Shown piece by piece: positions 16,723 to 25,288 of a DNA stretch of 64,000 bases (the stretch's first letter is position 1; each line of letters begins with the position of its first letter). The translations under genes and the position numbers were made by a program. The stretch comes from Sphingopyxis panaciterrulae (GTDB taxonomy: Bacteria; Pseudomonadota; Alphaproteobacteria; Sphingomonadales; Sphingomonadaceae): positions 62,001 to 126,000 of the forward strand of contig NZ_JACIJH010000002.1 in assembly GCF_014199295.1 (NCBI RefSeq), given 5' to 3'. The notes below the pieces were generated by a model. The model did not search any database, had not been told where the DNA came from, and worked only from the letters and a program-made list of their open reading frames with translations.

Positions 16723-16748
16723 CGTCCCTCTCCTCCCTGATTCGGTGG

Positions 16749-17207
16749 TCAGCCCGCGACTTCGGGCAGTTCGGCCTCGCCGCTCGCTACCGCGGGGTCC
16801 ATCCAGAAGGGCCCCCAGACATGGCCGTCGGGGTCCAGCAGGTCGCGGCCGTACATGAAGCCGTGATCCTGCACCGGATTGACGTCGGCGGTGCCGCCGT
16901 TCGCGGCCGCGGCCGCGATCATCGCGTCGACAGCCTCGCGGCTGCCCAGCGCGAGCGCCAGCGACACCTCGCTCGACGTCGCGGGCGGGATCGGGCGGTC
17001 GGTGAAGCTCTTCCATTTGTCGTGGGTCAGGATCATCACGAAGATGGTGTCGGACCAGACCATGGCGGCCGCGGTGTCGTCGGTGAAGCGCGGTTCGTTG
17101 GTGAAGCCGAGCGCGCTATAGAAGGCCTTCGACTTTTCGAGGTCGGCGACCGGCAGGTTCACGAAAATCATCCTGGGGGTATCGGGCGTATTGGGCGTAT
17201 TGGGCAT
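16749..17207 (-). CDS. VOC-family lactoylglutathione-lyase-like protein
   Basis: 152 residues, single VOC protein. It opens with a Pro/Asn/Thr repeat (MPNTPNTPDTPR) before MIFVNLPVADLEKSKAFYSALGF, and ends LLDPDGHVWGPFWMDP. This branch is often found beside TetR or AraC regulators. It is the first gene downstream of the TetR gene (30 bases). Substrate unknown. Confidence 0.88.
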   Translation of the reverse strand: MPNTPNTPDTPRMIFVNLPVADLEKSKAFYSALGFTNEPRFTDDTAAAMVWSDTIFVMILTHDKWKSFTDRPIPPATSSEVSLALALGSREAVDAMIAAAAANGGTADVNPVQDHGFMYGRDLLDPDGHVWGPFWMDPAVASGEAELPEVAG

Positions 17208-17237
17208 GGGGAAAATCCTCTCTCTTCTCTCTTCTTC

Positions 17238-17867
17238 TCACCCTCTGCCGAACAGCATGAGGATGTAACGCTTCAGGTGGGTGACGCTGTCGCGGGCGAT
17301 CGCCGGATCGTTCGCGGTCTTCGCCATGATGAAGGCGCCCTGCAGCACCGCCTGGACATGGCGGGCCAGGCTCATCGCGCCGACGCCGTGGGCGATGCCG
17401 TGGCGCGCGATCGCGGCCTCGATATCGGGGGCCAGCGCATCGCAATAGGCGGTGATGCTCGCCTCGCACGCGGCGCGGATCGCGTCGCTGGTCGCATAGG
17501 CTTCCTGCACCATCGTGCCGACGAAACAGGTGAAATCCTCGACCGGGCCTTCCAGCATCGCCAGGCGGAAGTCGATATGGCCGAGCAGGCGGTCGAGCGG
17601 ATCGTCGAGCTTCGTGTGCGGCGGCAGTTCGAACATCGGCGCCGCGCGCGCGGTCCAGCCCTCCGCCGCGGCGACCGCCAGCGCCTCCTTCGACGCGAAA
17701 TGGTGAAAGAAGGCCCCTTTCGTGACCCCCGCGGCGGCGCAGATCTCGTCGACGCTGGTCGCGGCATAGCCCTTGCGGCGCACCGTCTGATGCGCCGCGG
17801 CGATCAGCTTGGCGCGCGCATTTCCGCGCTGCGGCCGGTCCTGGGAAGGGGTGTGAGTCGTCGTCAT
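17238..17867 (-). CDS. TetR/AcrR-family transcriptional regulator
   Basis: 209 residues. The N-terminal helix-turn-helix spans about 17-63, with AHQTVRRKGYAATSVDEICAAAGVTKGAFFHHFASKEAL in two halves of the usual TetR pattern. The C-terminal ligand domain resembles the TetR_C_16/YcdC-like group. The ATG at 17867 lies 8 bases from a near-perfect 22-bp palindrome (17876-17897), so it very likely represses itself and the genes downstream. Electrophile- or drug-responsive TetRs often control VOC and GST genes; the inducer here is unknown. Confidence 0.92.
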   Translation of the reverse strand: MTTTHTPSQDRPQRGNARAKLIAAAHQTVRRKGYAATSVDEICAAAGVTKGAFFHHFASKEALAVAAAEGWTARAAPMFELPPHTKLDDPLDRLLGHIDFRLAMLEGPVEDFTCFVGTMVQEAYATSDAIRAACEASITAYCDALAPDIEAAIARHGIAHGVGAMSLARHVQAVLQGAFIMAKTANDPAIARDSVTHLKRYILMLFGRG

Positions 17868-17875
17868 GCGACTCG

Positions 17876-17897
17876 ACATACCGACTAGTTGGTATGT
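17876..17897. promoter_or_regulatory. TetR-type operator palindrome
   Basis: A 22-bp palindrome of two 11-base halves, ACATACCGACT and AGTTGGTATGT, with one mismatched pair. Sequences built on ACATACC/GGTATGT with this spacing are typical TetR-family operators. It sits directly upstream of the TetR start, where it would overlap the promoter. No second copy was found by eye elsewhere in the block. Confidence 0.85.
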
Positions 17898-18012
17898 TGT
17901 CAAATCGCCCGTCTCGATGCACGTTGCGCGGCACTTTCGCCAACTTCCGCGAAAAGACTCGACCTCCCCGCCCTCTCCCTTACAAGGGTACGGGGGAACA
18001 AAGCGGGAATCC

Positions 18013-19521
18013 ATGGTAGCGATCGTATCCACCACCGCCTATCTCGGGCTCGAGGCGCGCGCGGTCGAGGTCCAGTGCCAGATCGCGCCGGGCATGCCCG
18101 GCTTCGCGGTCGTCGGCCTGCCCGACAAGGCGGTCGCCGAAAGCCGCGAGCGGGTGCGCGCGGCGCTCTCCGCCATCGGCCTCGCGCTGCCGCCCAAGCG
18201 GATCACGGTCAATCTGTCGCCCGCCGACCTGCCCAAGGAGGGCTCGCATTACGACCTGCCGATCGCGCTCGCGCTGCTCGGTGCGATGGGGGTGGTCGAT
18301 CCGGAGACGCTGGGCGGCTATGTCGTCGTCGGCGAACTCGGCCTCGACGGCCGCGTCGCGCCCTCGCCGGGGGTGCTGCTCGCGGCGCTCCACGCGGGCA
18401 GCGTCGAGCGCGGGCTCGTCTGTCCGGTCGCGCAGGGACCGGAGGCGGCATGGGCCGGGAATGTCGAGGTGCTCGCGGCGCCCGACCTCTTGTCGCTCCT
18501 CAATCATTTCAAGGGCAGCGCCCTCCTGCCGGCGCCGCGGCCGGGCGAGGTCGAGGCGCCGGTGCGTGTCGTCGACCTCGCGCAGGTCAAGGGGCAGGAA
18601 ACGGCGAAGCGCGCGCTCGAAATCGCGGCTGCGGGCGGCCACAACCTGCTGATGGCGGGGCCGCCGGGGGCGGGCAAGTCGCTGATGGCCGCCTGCCTGC
18701 CCGGCATATTGCCCGACCTGACCCCGGCGGAGGCGCTCGAGGTGTCGATGATCGCCTCCGTCGCGGGGACGCTCGAGGGGGGGCGGCTCGTCCGCGCGCG
18801 GCCGTTCCGCGCGCCGCACCATTCGGCGTCGATGCCCGCACTCGTCGGCGGCGGCCTGCGCGTCCGTCCGGGCGAGGTCAGCCTCGCTCATCTCGGCGTG
18901 CTGTTCCTCGACGAACTGCCCGAATTCCAGCGCGGGGTGCTCGACAGCCTGCGCCAGCCGCTCGAAACTGGCGAGGTCAGCGTCGCGCGCGCCAACGCTC
19001 ATGTCACCTTTCCGGCACGGGTGCAGCTCATCGCGGCGATGAACCCGTGCCGCTGCGGCCACCTTGGCGACCCCGCGCTCGCATGCAGCCGCGCGCCGCG
19101 CTGCGCCGCCGACTATCAGGCGAAGCTGTCGGGACCGCTGCTCGACCGCATCGACCTGCACGTCGAGGTGCAGGCGGTCAGCGCCGCCGACCTCGTCCTG
19201 CCCCCGCCCGCCGAGGGCAGCGCCGAGGTGGCGGCGCGGGTCGCGGCGGCCCGCGCGATCCAGACCCGCCGCTATGCCGGGCACAAGGCGCGTACCAATG
19301 CCGAGATCGATGGCGACCTGCTCGAAGCGGTTGCGACCCCCGACGAGGCCGGACGCAAATTATTGGCGCAGGCGGCCGAGGCGATGCGCCTCTCCGCGCG
19401 TGGCTATACCCGCATCCTGCGCGTCGCCCGCACCATCGCCGATCTGACGGGGGCCGAGGCGGTGGGGCGCATCCATGTCGCCGAAGCGCTCGGCTATCGG
19501 CGACAGCCGCCGCGGAATTGA
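18013..19521 (+). CDS. comM: YifB/ComM-family Mg-chelatase-like AAA+ ATPase
   Basis: 502 residues. The N-terminal Lon-like fold (ChlI domain, about 1-150) is followed by the AAA+ domain with Walker A GPPGAGKSLMA (about 217-227), FRAPHHSASMPAL, and Walker B LGVLFLDELPEF. It ends with a C-terminal MCM/ChlI-type lid. Cys-rich NPCRCGHLGD is conserved in the family. ComM is a hexameric helicase that promotes branch migration during natural transformation. The ATG at 18013 gives the standard MVAIVSTTAYLGLEA start. Confidence 0.92.
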   Translation: MVAIVSTTAYLGLEARAVEVQCQIAPGMPGFAVVGLPDKAVAESRERVRAALSAIGLALPPKRITVNLSPADLPKEGSHYDLPIALALLGAMGVVDPETLGGYVVVGELGLDGRVAPSPGVLLAALHAGSVERGLVCPVAQGPEAAWAGNVEVLAAPDLLSLLNHFKGSALLPAPRPGEVEAPVRVVDLAQVKGQETAKRALEIAAAGGHNLLMAGPPGAGKSLMAACLPGILPDLTPAEALEVSMIASVAGTLEGGRLVRARPFRAPHHSASMPALVGGGLRVRPGEVSLAHLGVLFLDELPEFQRGVLDSLRQPLETGEVSVARANAHVTFPARVQLIAAMNPCRCGHLGDPALACSRAPRCAADYQAKLSGPLLDRIDLHVEVQAVSAADLVLPPPAEGSAEVAARVAAARAIQTRRYAGHKARTNAEIDGDLLEAVATPDEAGRKLLAQAAEAMRLSARGYTRILRVARTIADLTGAEAVGRIHVAEALGYRRQPPRN

Positions 19522-19544
19522 ACGACGGCCGAGGAGAATTGGCA

Positions 19545-19976
19545 TTGCCAGAAGCGATCAGGGGTTCGTGCCTTTGCGGGGCGGTGTGGTTCGAGATCGA
19601 CGGGAAGATCGGCCCGGTCGGCCAATGCCATTGCTCGAAATGCCGCAAGCTGTCCGGCACCGATGGCAATGCCGTCTTCTATACTGCAGTTCGCAGTTTT
19701 CGCTGGCTGAGCGGGGAAGGCAATATCGCCAGCTTCACGGTTCCGGGCGGCAAGGATTGGACGTCGAACTTCTGCCGGACGTGCGGAAGCCCCACGCCGC
19801 ATACCGATCCCGACGACAAAATCTATTTCGTACCGGCGGGCCTGCTCGACGACGACCCCGGATTCCGGGGCTATGCGGCGCATATCTTCGTCGGGTCGAA
19901 GGCGCCGTGGGTCTGCATCGCCGACGACGCCCCGCAATATGTCGAAGGCTTCGGATCACCGCTGATGCCGGGCTGA
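19545..19976 (+). CDS. GFA-family (glutathione-dependent formaldehyde-activating-like) zinc protein
   Basis: 143 residues from a TTG start at 19545, chosen because GAGGAG lies 8 bases upstream; another TTG at 19539 is too close to it. The zinc ligands of the family are visible: GSCLCGAV (Cys 9, 11), QCHCSKCRKLSG (Cys 28, 30, 33) and FCRTCGSP (Cys 77, 80). Family members bind zinc and glutathione, but the formaldehyde activity proposed for the founding member is not general. It follows comM by 23 bases. Confidence 0.85.
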   Translation: MPEAIRGSCLCGAVWFEIDGKIGPVGQCHCSKCRKLSGTDGNAVFYTAVRSFRWLSGEGNIASFTVPGGKDWTSNFCRTCGSPTPHTDPDDKIYFVPAGLLDDDPGFRGYAAHIFVGSKAPWVCIADDAPQYVEGFGSPLMPG

Positions 19977-20038
19977 AGCGAGCGGCCGATGGAACGACCG
20001 GCCTGCCCGGCGCGTATCGGCCGGGCCGGAGAAAGGCC

Positions 20039-20392
20039 ATGCTCGACATGATCGACAGCGCGGACGATGTGATCGCGCTCAAGATATCGGACAAGATCAG
20101 CGGCCGCGAACTCGATGCGATCATGGACCGCCTCGACGCGGCGATGGCGCGGCACGACAAGGTGCATGTCTTCGTAGAGACGCGGTCGATCGATGGGATC
20201 GAGATTGCGGGGCTTGCGTCCTATGTGGCGCGCGCGCTGCCGCTGTTCGGCAAGCTCGGCCGTTTCGGCCGCGTCGCGGTGGTTGCCGATCAGGGCTGGA
20301 TTCGCGCGGCGACCAAGGTCGAAAGCGCCATGCTGCCGCATGTCAGCTATCGCGTCTTCGAACCCGGGGAGCGCGACGAAGCCTTCGCCTAG
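20039..20392 (+). CDS. SpoIIAA-like (STAS/SEC14) domain protein
   Basis: 117 residues covering a single SpoIIAA-like domain: IALKISDKISGRELDAIMDRL at the start, VHVFVETRSIDGIEIAGL in the middle and RVAVVADQGWIRAATKVESA towards the end. Such proteins have a STAS-like fold and are common in Proteobacteria with no defined role. The ATG at 20039 is 62 bases after the GFA stop. Confidence 0.8.
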   Translation: MLDMIDSADDVIALKISDKISGRELDAIMDRLDAAMARHDKVHVFVETRSIDGIEIAGLASYVARALPLFGKLGRFGRVAVVADQGWIRAATKVESAMLPHVSYRVFEPGERDEAFA

Positions 20393-20440
20393 GTGACCGG
20401 CGCGGCGCCATAGGCTCCGCTTATAGGCGCGAACGTCGGG

Positions 20441-20929
20441 TCAGGCGCCGAGCGCGGTCGGCTTGGTCTCGACCACCTCGAGCGGCGGCGGGGCCTTGAC
20501 CGCGGCCGCGGGCGCGCCGTGGCGGCGGTGCGACAGCTTGCCGTCGACCTTGCCGCCATTCTCGATCGTGATGGTTTCGTAAAAGACGTCGCCGGTGATC
20601 CGCGCGCTGGCGTGGACGATCAGCGTCTTCGCCTCGATCGATCCGTCGAGCAGGCCAGCGAGCTTCGCGGTCTCGGCGGCTACCGCGCCCTTGATCTCGC
20701 TCGCCTCGCCCTGGACGAGGTTCGCGCATTTCAGGTCGCCCTCGATCTTGCCGTCGACATGCAGGTCAACGCTCGCGGCGACGTTGCCGGTGATGACGAC
20801 GTCCGACCCGATGATCGAGAAGGTGGCATGACGGGCGCCGGTCGCCATCTTAGCGGGCACGGCTGGCGCCGTCGGCGCGTGCGAGGGCACCGACTCGCTG
20901 TCGGGCATCGGCTTTGACTTCGAGAACAT
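20441..20929 (-). CDS. Bactofilin-family polymer-forming protein
   Basis: 162 residues. A central right-handed beta-helix repeat region spans about 35-130 (ATFSIIGSDVVITGNVAASV, HVDGKIEGDL, ANLVQGEASEIKGAVAAE, IHASARITGDVFYE in register), with disordered ends. Bactofilins form filaments tied to peptidoglycan enzymes and cell shape. The start at 20929 gives MFSKSKP, a typical bactofilin opening, and has GGAGG 9 bases upstream (20939-20943). This makes it overlap the M23 gene by 80 bases; an ATG at 20848 would avoid overlap but has no such support. Confidence 0.88.
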   Translation of the reverse strand: MFSKSKPMPDSESVPSHAPTAPAVPAKMATGARHATFSIIGSDVVITGNVAASVDLHVDGKIEGDLKCANLVQGEASEIKGAVAAETAKLAGLLDGSIEAKTLIVHASARITGDVFYETITIENGGKVDGKLSHRRHGAPAAAVKAPPPLEVVETKPTALGA

Positions 20930-22139
20930 CGGCTTTGGCCTCCAGGAAGCGGCGCGGGTTGACCGCGACGCCGTTCAAACGAACTTCGAAATGCAGGTGG
21001 CTGCCGGTCGAGCGGCCGGTCGAGCCCATCTTGGCGATCTGCTGCCCCGCGGCGACGCGTGCGCCGACCGAGGTGTTGAAGCCGGACAGGTGGGCGTAGC
21101 GCGTCATGATGCCCTGGCCGTGGTCGACCTCGACGACATTGCCGTAACCCGAGCGGCGGCCGACGAACGTCACGCGGCCCGGCGCCGCGGCGAGGATCGG
21201 GGTGCCGAGCGGCCCGGGGAAATCGAGCCCGGCGTGCATCGCGCTCGCGCCGGTGAAGGGATCGTGGCGATAGCCGTAGCTCGACGAGAGCATCAGCACA
21301 TGCGCGGGCTGGCCCGACGGAATGGCGACCAGGGTGCGTTCGAGCACCTCCATGCGGAACAACGCGCCTTCGAGTGCGGCGAAGCTCTCGCCGAGCGCGC
21401 TCGCGCGGCCGATGCGGCCGCGCCAGGGAATGAAGGGACCGCCCTGGCCGACGCTGGCCTTGCGGACGAGGGTCTTGGGGTCGAGCCCGAGCTTGGCGAT
21501 GGCGTCGCGGGCCTTCAGCGCGCGGGCGTCGACGGCGGCGAGCAGATGCGCCGAAAAGGCTTCCTGCCGTGCCTCGATCCGCGCGAGCGCCTGCGCCTCT
21601 GGCGGCAGGCGCGGGTCGAGCGCGCTGGTTTCGACCGGCTTCGCCTCGGCGGCGTCCTTGGCCCCGGCCTTGGGCGCGGCATCGGCGGGCAGCGCTTCGC
21701 TGCCGAAATAGGTGTCCTTCCACTCTTCGAGCTGCGCCTGGCGCTCGTCGAGGTCGGCGGCGATTTCGGCGACGCGGTCGCGATATTGGGCGATGCGCGC
21801 TTCGCCGGCCGCGGCGGCGGCTTCCTTGCGCGCCACCTCGGCGCGCTCGCCGGCGGTCAGCAACTGGTTGACGAAGACTGTGAGCGTGACGCCCGCCCAG
21901 ACGAGCAGCACCGCGCCCGCGATCAGCGCGACGCGCTTCTGCCAGACGGCGCTCACGCGCAGGAACCGGACGTGGCCGTGCGTGCGGACGAAGATTTCAT
22001 GGTCCTGAAACAGCGCATCGAAGCGCTGGCGCCATCGGCGCAGACCCGTCGTTAGCGAAGACAAGTTACGACCCCGTCTTGGTGTTCTGACTGGAGCCCC
22101 CCGGCTCCGCTTGGGAAGCGCCCTTACCAGCGGTGTCAT
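20850..22139 (-). CDS. M23-family peptidoglycan endopeptidase
   Basis: 429 residues. A basic cytoplasmic N-terminus is followed by one transmembrane helix (about 72-92, VALIAGAVLLVWAGVTLTVF) and a periplasmic coiled coil (about 95-150). The LytM/M23 domain (about 290-400) has its zinc motifs HAGLDFPG and SHLHFEVRLNG with HLSGFN. It would cleave peptide cross-links in the periplasm. It is encoded directly upstream of, and overlapping, the bactofilin, which fits the known pairing of bactofilins with M23 hydrolases in cell-shape control. The start chosen is the ATG at 22139. Confidence 0.9.
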   Translation of the reverse strand: MTPLVRALPKRSRGAPVRTPRRGRNLSSLTTGLRRWRQRFDALFQDHEIFVRTHGHVRFLRVSAVWQKRVALIAGAVLLVWAGVTLTVFVNQLLTAGERAEVARKEAAAAAGEARIAQYRDRVAEIAADLDERQAQLEEWKDTYFGSEALPADAAPKAGAKDAAEAKPVETSALDPRLPPEAQALARIEARQEAFSAHLLAAVDARALKARDAIAKLGLDPKTLVRKASVGQGGPFIPWRGRIGRASALGESFAALEGALFRMEVLERTLVAIPSGQPAHVLMLSSSYGYRHDPFTGASAMHAGLDFPGPLGTPILAAAPGRVTFVGRRSGYGNVVEVDHGQGIMTRYAHLSGFNTSVGARVAAGQQIAKMGSTGRSTGSHLHFEVRLNGVAVNPRRFLEAKADVLEVKADARQRVGALARADGASRAR

Positions 22140-22332
22140 CCCCGCGCGAATCTTTGCACGGCGAGTCGGGGTGAATCGAAACGCCCGCGCGGTGAACGGT
22201 GAAACGCTGCCAATATGGTGACTTTTCCGCGGAAAAGCGCGGCGCGACTCGCGCGGCAAAATCGCATGACGCAGGATGGCGATGTCGGTCATCGTTGACG
22301 GCTTGCTTACCATTTGAGGGTAGGCGGAAGCG

Positions 22333-23739
22333 GTGACTCACATGCCCACACTCTCCGCGGCGACGGCGACCGATGCCTCCGCGACCGAGGCCGCGGCCCG
22401 CGCGCCGCGCCCGCGCTCGGCGGTCAGCGCCGGAGTGGGGGTCGTTGGGCTGGTCGGTCTCCTATCCTATCTGCTCCTCGCGCGCTACGCGCCCGAAATC
22501 GCGGCCTTTCTCGGCATCGACTGGGGGAATCGCGGGCGGATGGACGGGCCGGTTTCGGCCATCGCGAGCGTGCTCGCCTGCGGCGTGCCGATGGTGCTGT
22601 GGTCGGTGCTGGTCGACAAGGTGCATCGCAATCCGTCGACCGGCATCGACTGGTCGCTGCGCCGTCCGTGGCGCGAAACGATCGACATCAGCCTGACCAA
22701 GCTCGCCGGCTTGTGGGCGACCTGGGCGCTGATCGCCTTCGCCTATGCGATGATGCGCTATTATTGGGAAGGCAATTACGCCTTTGCGATGGACCTGCTC
22801 GTGCTCGCGGCGCCGTGGTTGCTGCTCGTATCGGTGCCCTATATGCTGTGGCTCGACCGCCGCCTGATCGAGCCGCGCGACGGCTGCTATGCCTTCGGCC
22901 GCTGGCTGATCGCTCCTGGGCAGTCCGTCGATGGCCGGGCGATCGCGCACCATGCACGCGCCTGGACGGTCAAGGGCTTCTTCACCGCTTTCATGCTGTC
23001 GATCGTGCCGGGCAATTTCTCTTCGCTCGTCTCGGTCGAGATGCGCGACGTGCTCGCGAATCCCTATATGACCGGGTTGTGGACGATCAACCTGCTCTAT
23101 CTGGTCGATGTCCATGTCGCGACCGTCGGCTATATATTGACGCTGAAGCCGCTCGACGCGCACATCCGCACCGCCAATCCCTATGGCATGGCGTGGGTCG
23201 CGGCGCTGATCTGCTATCCGCCCTTCATCCTGATGAACGGCGGCCCGCTCGACTATCAGATCGGCGGGTCGGATTGGGGCCATTGGTTCGCGGGGCACGA
23301 TATGCTGATGGCACTGTGGGGCGCGGTGCTGGTGGCGCTGATCACCGTCTATGCCTGGGCGACGATGGCGTTCGGCATCCGCTTTTCGAACCTGACGCAC
23401 CGCGGCGTCATCACCCACGGCCCCTATGCCTTCACCCGCCACCCCGCCTATGTCTCGAAGAATCTGAGCTGGTGGGTCGGCTCGCTGCCCTTCCTCGTCA
23501 CGGCCGGCGGCTGGTTCGAGGGTCTGCGCAACACCGTGCTGCTGGCGCTGGTCAGCGGGGTCTATTACTGGCGCGCGAAGACCGAGGAGAAGCATCTGCT
23601 CGGCGATCCGGCCTATCAGGCCTATTGGAACTGGGCGCAGGCGAATGCGCTGGTGCCGCGGCTGTTCGCGAAGCTGACGGGGCGGCCGCGGCCGCTGATC
23701 CGGCTCGAACCCGATCCGCGCGTCGGGCCGGTGGCGTAG
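22333..23739 (+). CDS. Polytopic membrane protein with isoprenylcysteine-methyltransferase-like C-terminus
   Basis: 468 residues from a GTG at 22333; an ATG at 22342 is equally possible. About eight or nine hydrophobic helices are seen. The last 110 residues carry the ICMT/PEMT-like signature GVITHGPYAFTRHPAYVSKN followed by EEKHLLGDPAYQAYWN, which in this superfamily binds S-adenosylmethionine. Bacterial homologues methylate unknown lipid or protein targets. The roughly 300-residue N-terminal membrane part is far longer than the usual 150-200-residue enzymes, and I do not recognise it. Confidence 0.75.
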   Translation: MTHMPTLSAATATDASATEAAARAPRPRSAVSAGVGVVGLVGLLSYLLLARYAPEIAAFLGIDWGNRGRMDGPVSAIASVLACGVPMVLWSVLVDKVHRNPSTGIDWSLRRPWRETIDISLTKLAGLWATWALIAFAYAMMRYYWEGNYAFAMDLLVLAAPWLLLVSVPYMLWLDRRLIEPRDGCYAFGRWLIAPGQSVDGRAIAHHARAWTVKGFFTAFMLSIVPGNFSSLVSVEMRDVLANPYMTGLWTINLLYLVDVHVATVGYILTLKPLDAHIRTANPYGMAWVAALICYPPFILMNGGPLDYQIGGSDWGHWFAGHDMLMALWGAVLVALITVYAWATMAFGIRFSNLTHRGVITHGPYAFTRHPAYVSKNLSWWVGSLPFLVTAGGWFEGLRNTVLLALVSGVYYWRAKTEEKHLLGDPAYQAYWNWAQANALVPRLFAKLTGRPRPLIRLEPDPRVGPVA

Positions 23740-23751
23740 GATTCGCAGCAA

Positions 23752-23770
23752 CCTCTCCCGTTGGGGGAGG
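23752..23770. terminator. Possible hairpin between convergent genes
   Basis: CCTCTCCC and GGGGGAGG form an 8-bp hairpin (one G-C shift) between the stops of the ICMT-like gene and corA. There is no T run on either side. It may be a degraded family B repeat half rather than a true terminator. Confidence 0.3.
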
Positions 23771-23776
23771 ATGGAG

Positions 23777-24745
23777 CTACAGCCAGCCGATGCGCTTGAA
23801 GCGCCAGTAGAGCAGGCCGCAGACGCTGGCCATCAGGCCAAGCGCGAAGGGGTAGCCGAGCCCCCAGTGCAGTTCGGGCATGTGCAGGAAATTCATGCCG
23901 TAGATGCCGGCGATCGCGGTCGGCACGGCGAGGATCGCGGCCCAGGCGGCAAGCTGGCGGGTGATGACGCCCTGGCGCTGCTGTTCGAGCAGGCCGTTGG
24001 TCTCGACCACCCCGGCGGCGATGTCGCGCAGACCGGCAAGACGGAACTCGGCGCGCTGGACATGATCCCACACGTCGCGGAAGAAGGGGCGTACCGGCTC
24101 GTCGATACCGGGGAGCTGGGTCGTGGCGAGCTTCCAGGTCAAATCCTTCATCAGCCCCGCGATGCGCTGAAAACGGATGATCTCGTGCCGCTGGGCATAG
24201 AGGTGGCGGATTTCCTGCGCGTCGAGCGGCGTGTCCATGACGCTGTCCTCGACCAGCAGCAGCCGGTCCTCGATCGCGTCGATCACCGGGAAATAACCGT
24301 CGACGATGAAGTCGAGGATTGCGTGCAGCACATAGTCGGGACCGTGGCCGAGCAGCGCCGGCGAGGATTCGAGCCGCGCGCGCACCTCGGCATGGCCGCG
24401 CGCCGAACCGTGGCGCACCGAGACGAGGAAATGGCGGCCAAGGAAGATCGCGGTCTCGCCCGGCTGGATCGTATCGCCGTCGAGATTGGCGGCGCGTGCG
24501 ATGACGAAAAGCTGGTCGCCATAGACGTCGGCTTTGGGGAGCTGGTTCGCCTTCAGCGCGTCCTCGACCGCGAGCGGGTGGAGGCCGAAACGCTGCGCGA
24601 CGCGCTCGAGCTCGCCCGGCGTCGGTTCGTAGAGGCCGAGCCAGAAGAATTCGCCCTCGGCGCATTCGTCGGGAATCGCCTCGTCGGGGCCGAGGTCGCG
24701 GACGAGCTTTCCCTTGTCGTAGAGGCGGGCGGCCATGATCGGCAT
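23777..24745 (-). CDS. corA: CorA-family magnesium/cobalt transporter
   Basis: 322 residues. The large cytoplasmic N-terminal domain (about 1-255) is followed by two C-terminal transmembrane helices. The signature YGMNFLHMPEL is present, with the GMN selectivity motif at about 283-285 in the loop between the helices. CorA forms a pentamer in the inner membrane. The ATG at 24745 (MPIMAARLYD) was preferred; an ATG at 24736 is possible. Confidence 0.92.
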   Translation of the reverse strand: MPIMAARLYDKGKLVRDLGPDEAIPDECAEGEFFWLGLYEPTPGELERVAQRFGLHPLAVEDALKANQLPKADVYGDQLFVIARAANLDGDTIQPGETAIFLGRHFLVSVRHGSARGHAEVRARLESSPALLGHGPDYVLHAILDFIVDGYFPVIDAIEDRLLLVEDSVMDTPLDAQEIRHLYAQRHEIIRFQRIAGLMKDLTWKLATTQLPGIDEPVRPFFRDVWDHVQRAEFRLAGLRDIAAGVVETNGLLEQQRQGVITRQLAAWAAILAVPTAIAGIYGMNFLHMPELHWGLGYPFALGLMASVCGLLYWRFKRIGWL

Positions 24746-24806
24746 CGGCGGGCATCCTGCTGGTTCCGCCGCAGCATAAGGCCGGGCGGCGGGGCCGCGA
24801 GGCCGG

Positions 24807-25268
24807 TCAGAGCGCGATGCGATAGACGAGGAAGCCCGAGCGTTCGGCGATGGCGTCGTAGAGGCGGCGCGCGGTGTTGTTGGTCTCGTGCGTCTGCCAA
24901 TAGACGCGCACCGCGCCCGCCGCGCGCGCTTCCTCGGCCACACGTAGGATCAGTGCGGAGGCGATGCCGCGTCCGCGTGCCGCTTCGGCGGTGAACAGGT
25001 CCTGCAGGTAACAGATGTCGGCGATCGATGTCGTGCTGCGGTGATAGAGATAATGGACGAGGCCGAGCAGTTCGCCCTCGGCCTCGGCGACGAGCGCATG
25101 GACCGGCTGGTCGGGGTCGAAGAAACGCACCCAGGTCGCGGAGGTGACGTCGGAGGGAAGCGCGGTGGTGCCGCTGCGGCCGTAGAATTCATTATAGCCC
25201 TGCCACAGCGGCAACCAGCGGTCGAAATCGCCCTGCACCGGCGCGCGGATCAGAAGATCGGTGGGCAT
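24807..25268 (-). CDS. GNAT-family N-acetyltransferase
   Basis: 153 residues covering one GNAT domain. The acetyl-CoA-binding A motif reads YLQDLFTAEAARGRGIASAL (about 88-107), with the QxxGxG-like RGRGIA loop, and motif B includes VYWQTHETNNTARRLYD. The substrate is unknown. It lies 20 bases downstream of gshA and may be cotranscribed with it. Confidence 0.88.
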   Translation of the reverse strand: MPTDLLIRAPVQGDFDRWLPLWQGYNEFYGRSGTTALPSDVTSATWVRFFDPDQPVHALVAEAEGELLGLVHYLYHRSTTSIADICYLQDLFTAEAARGRGIASALILRVAEEARAAGAVRVYWQTHETNNTARRLYDAIAERSGFLVYRIAL

Positions 25269-25288
25269 CGCTATCGCGCCGCCATGCG

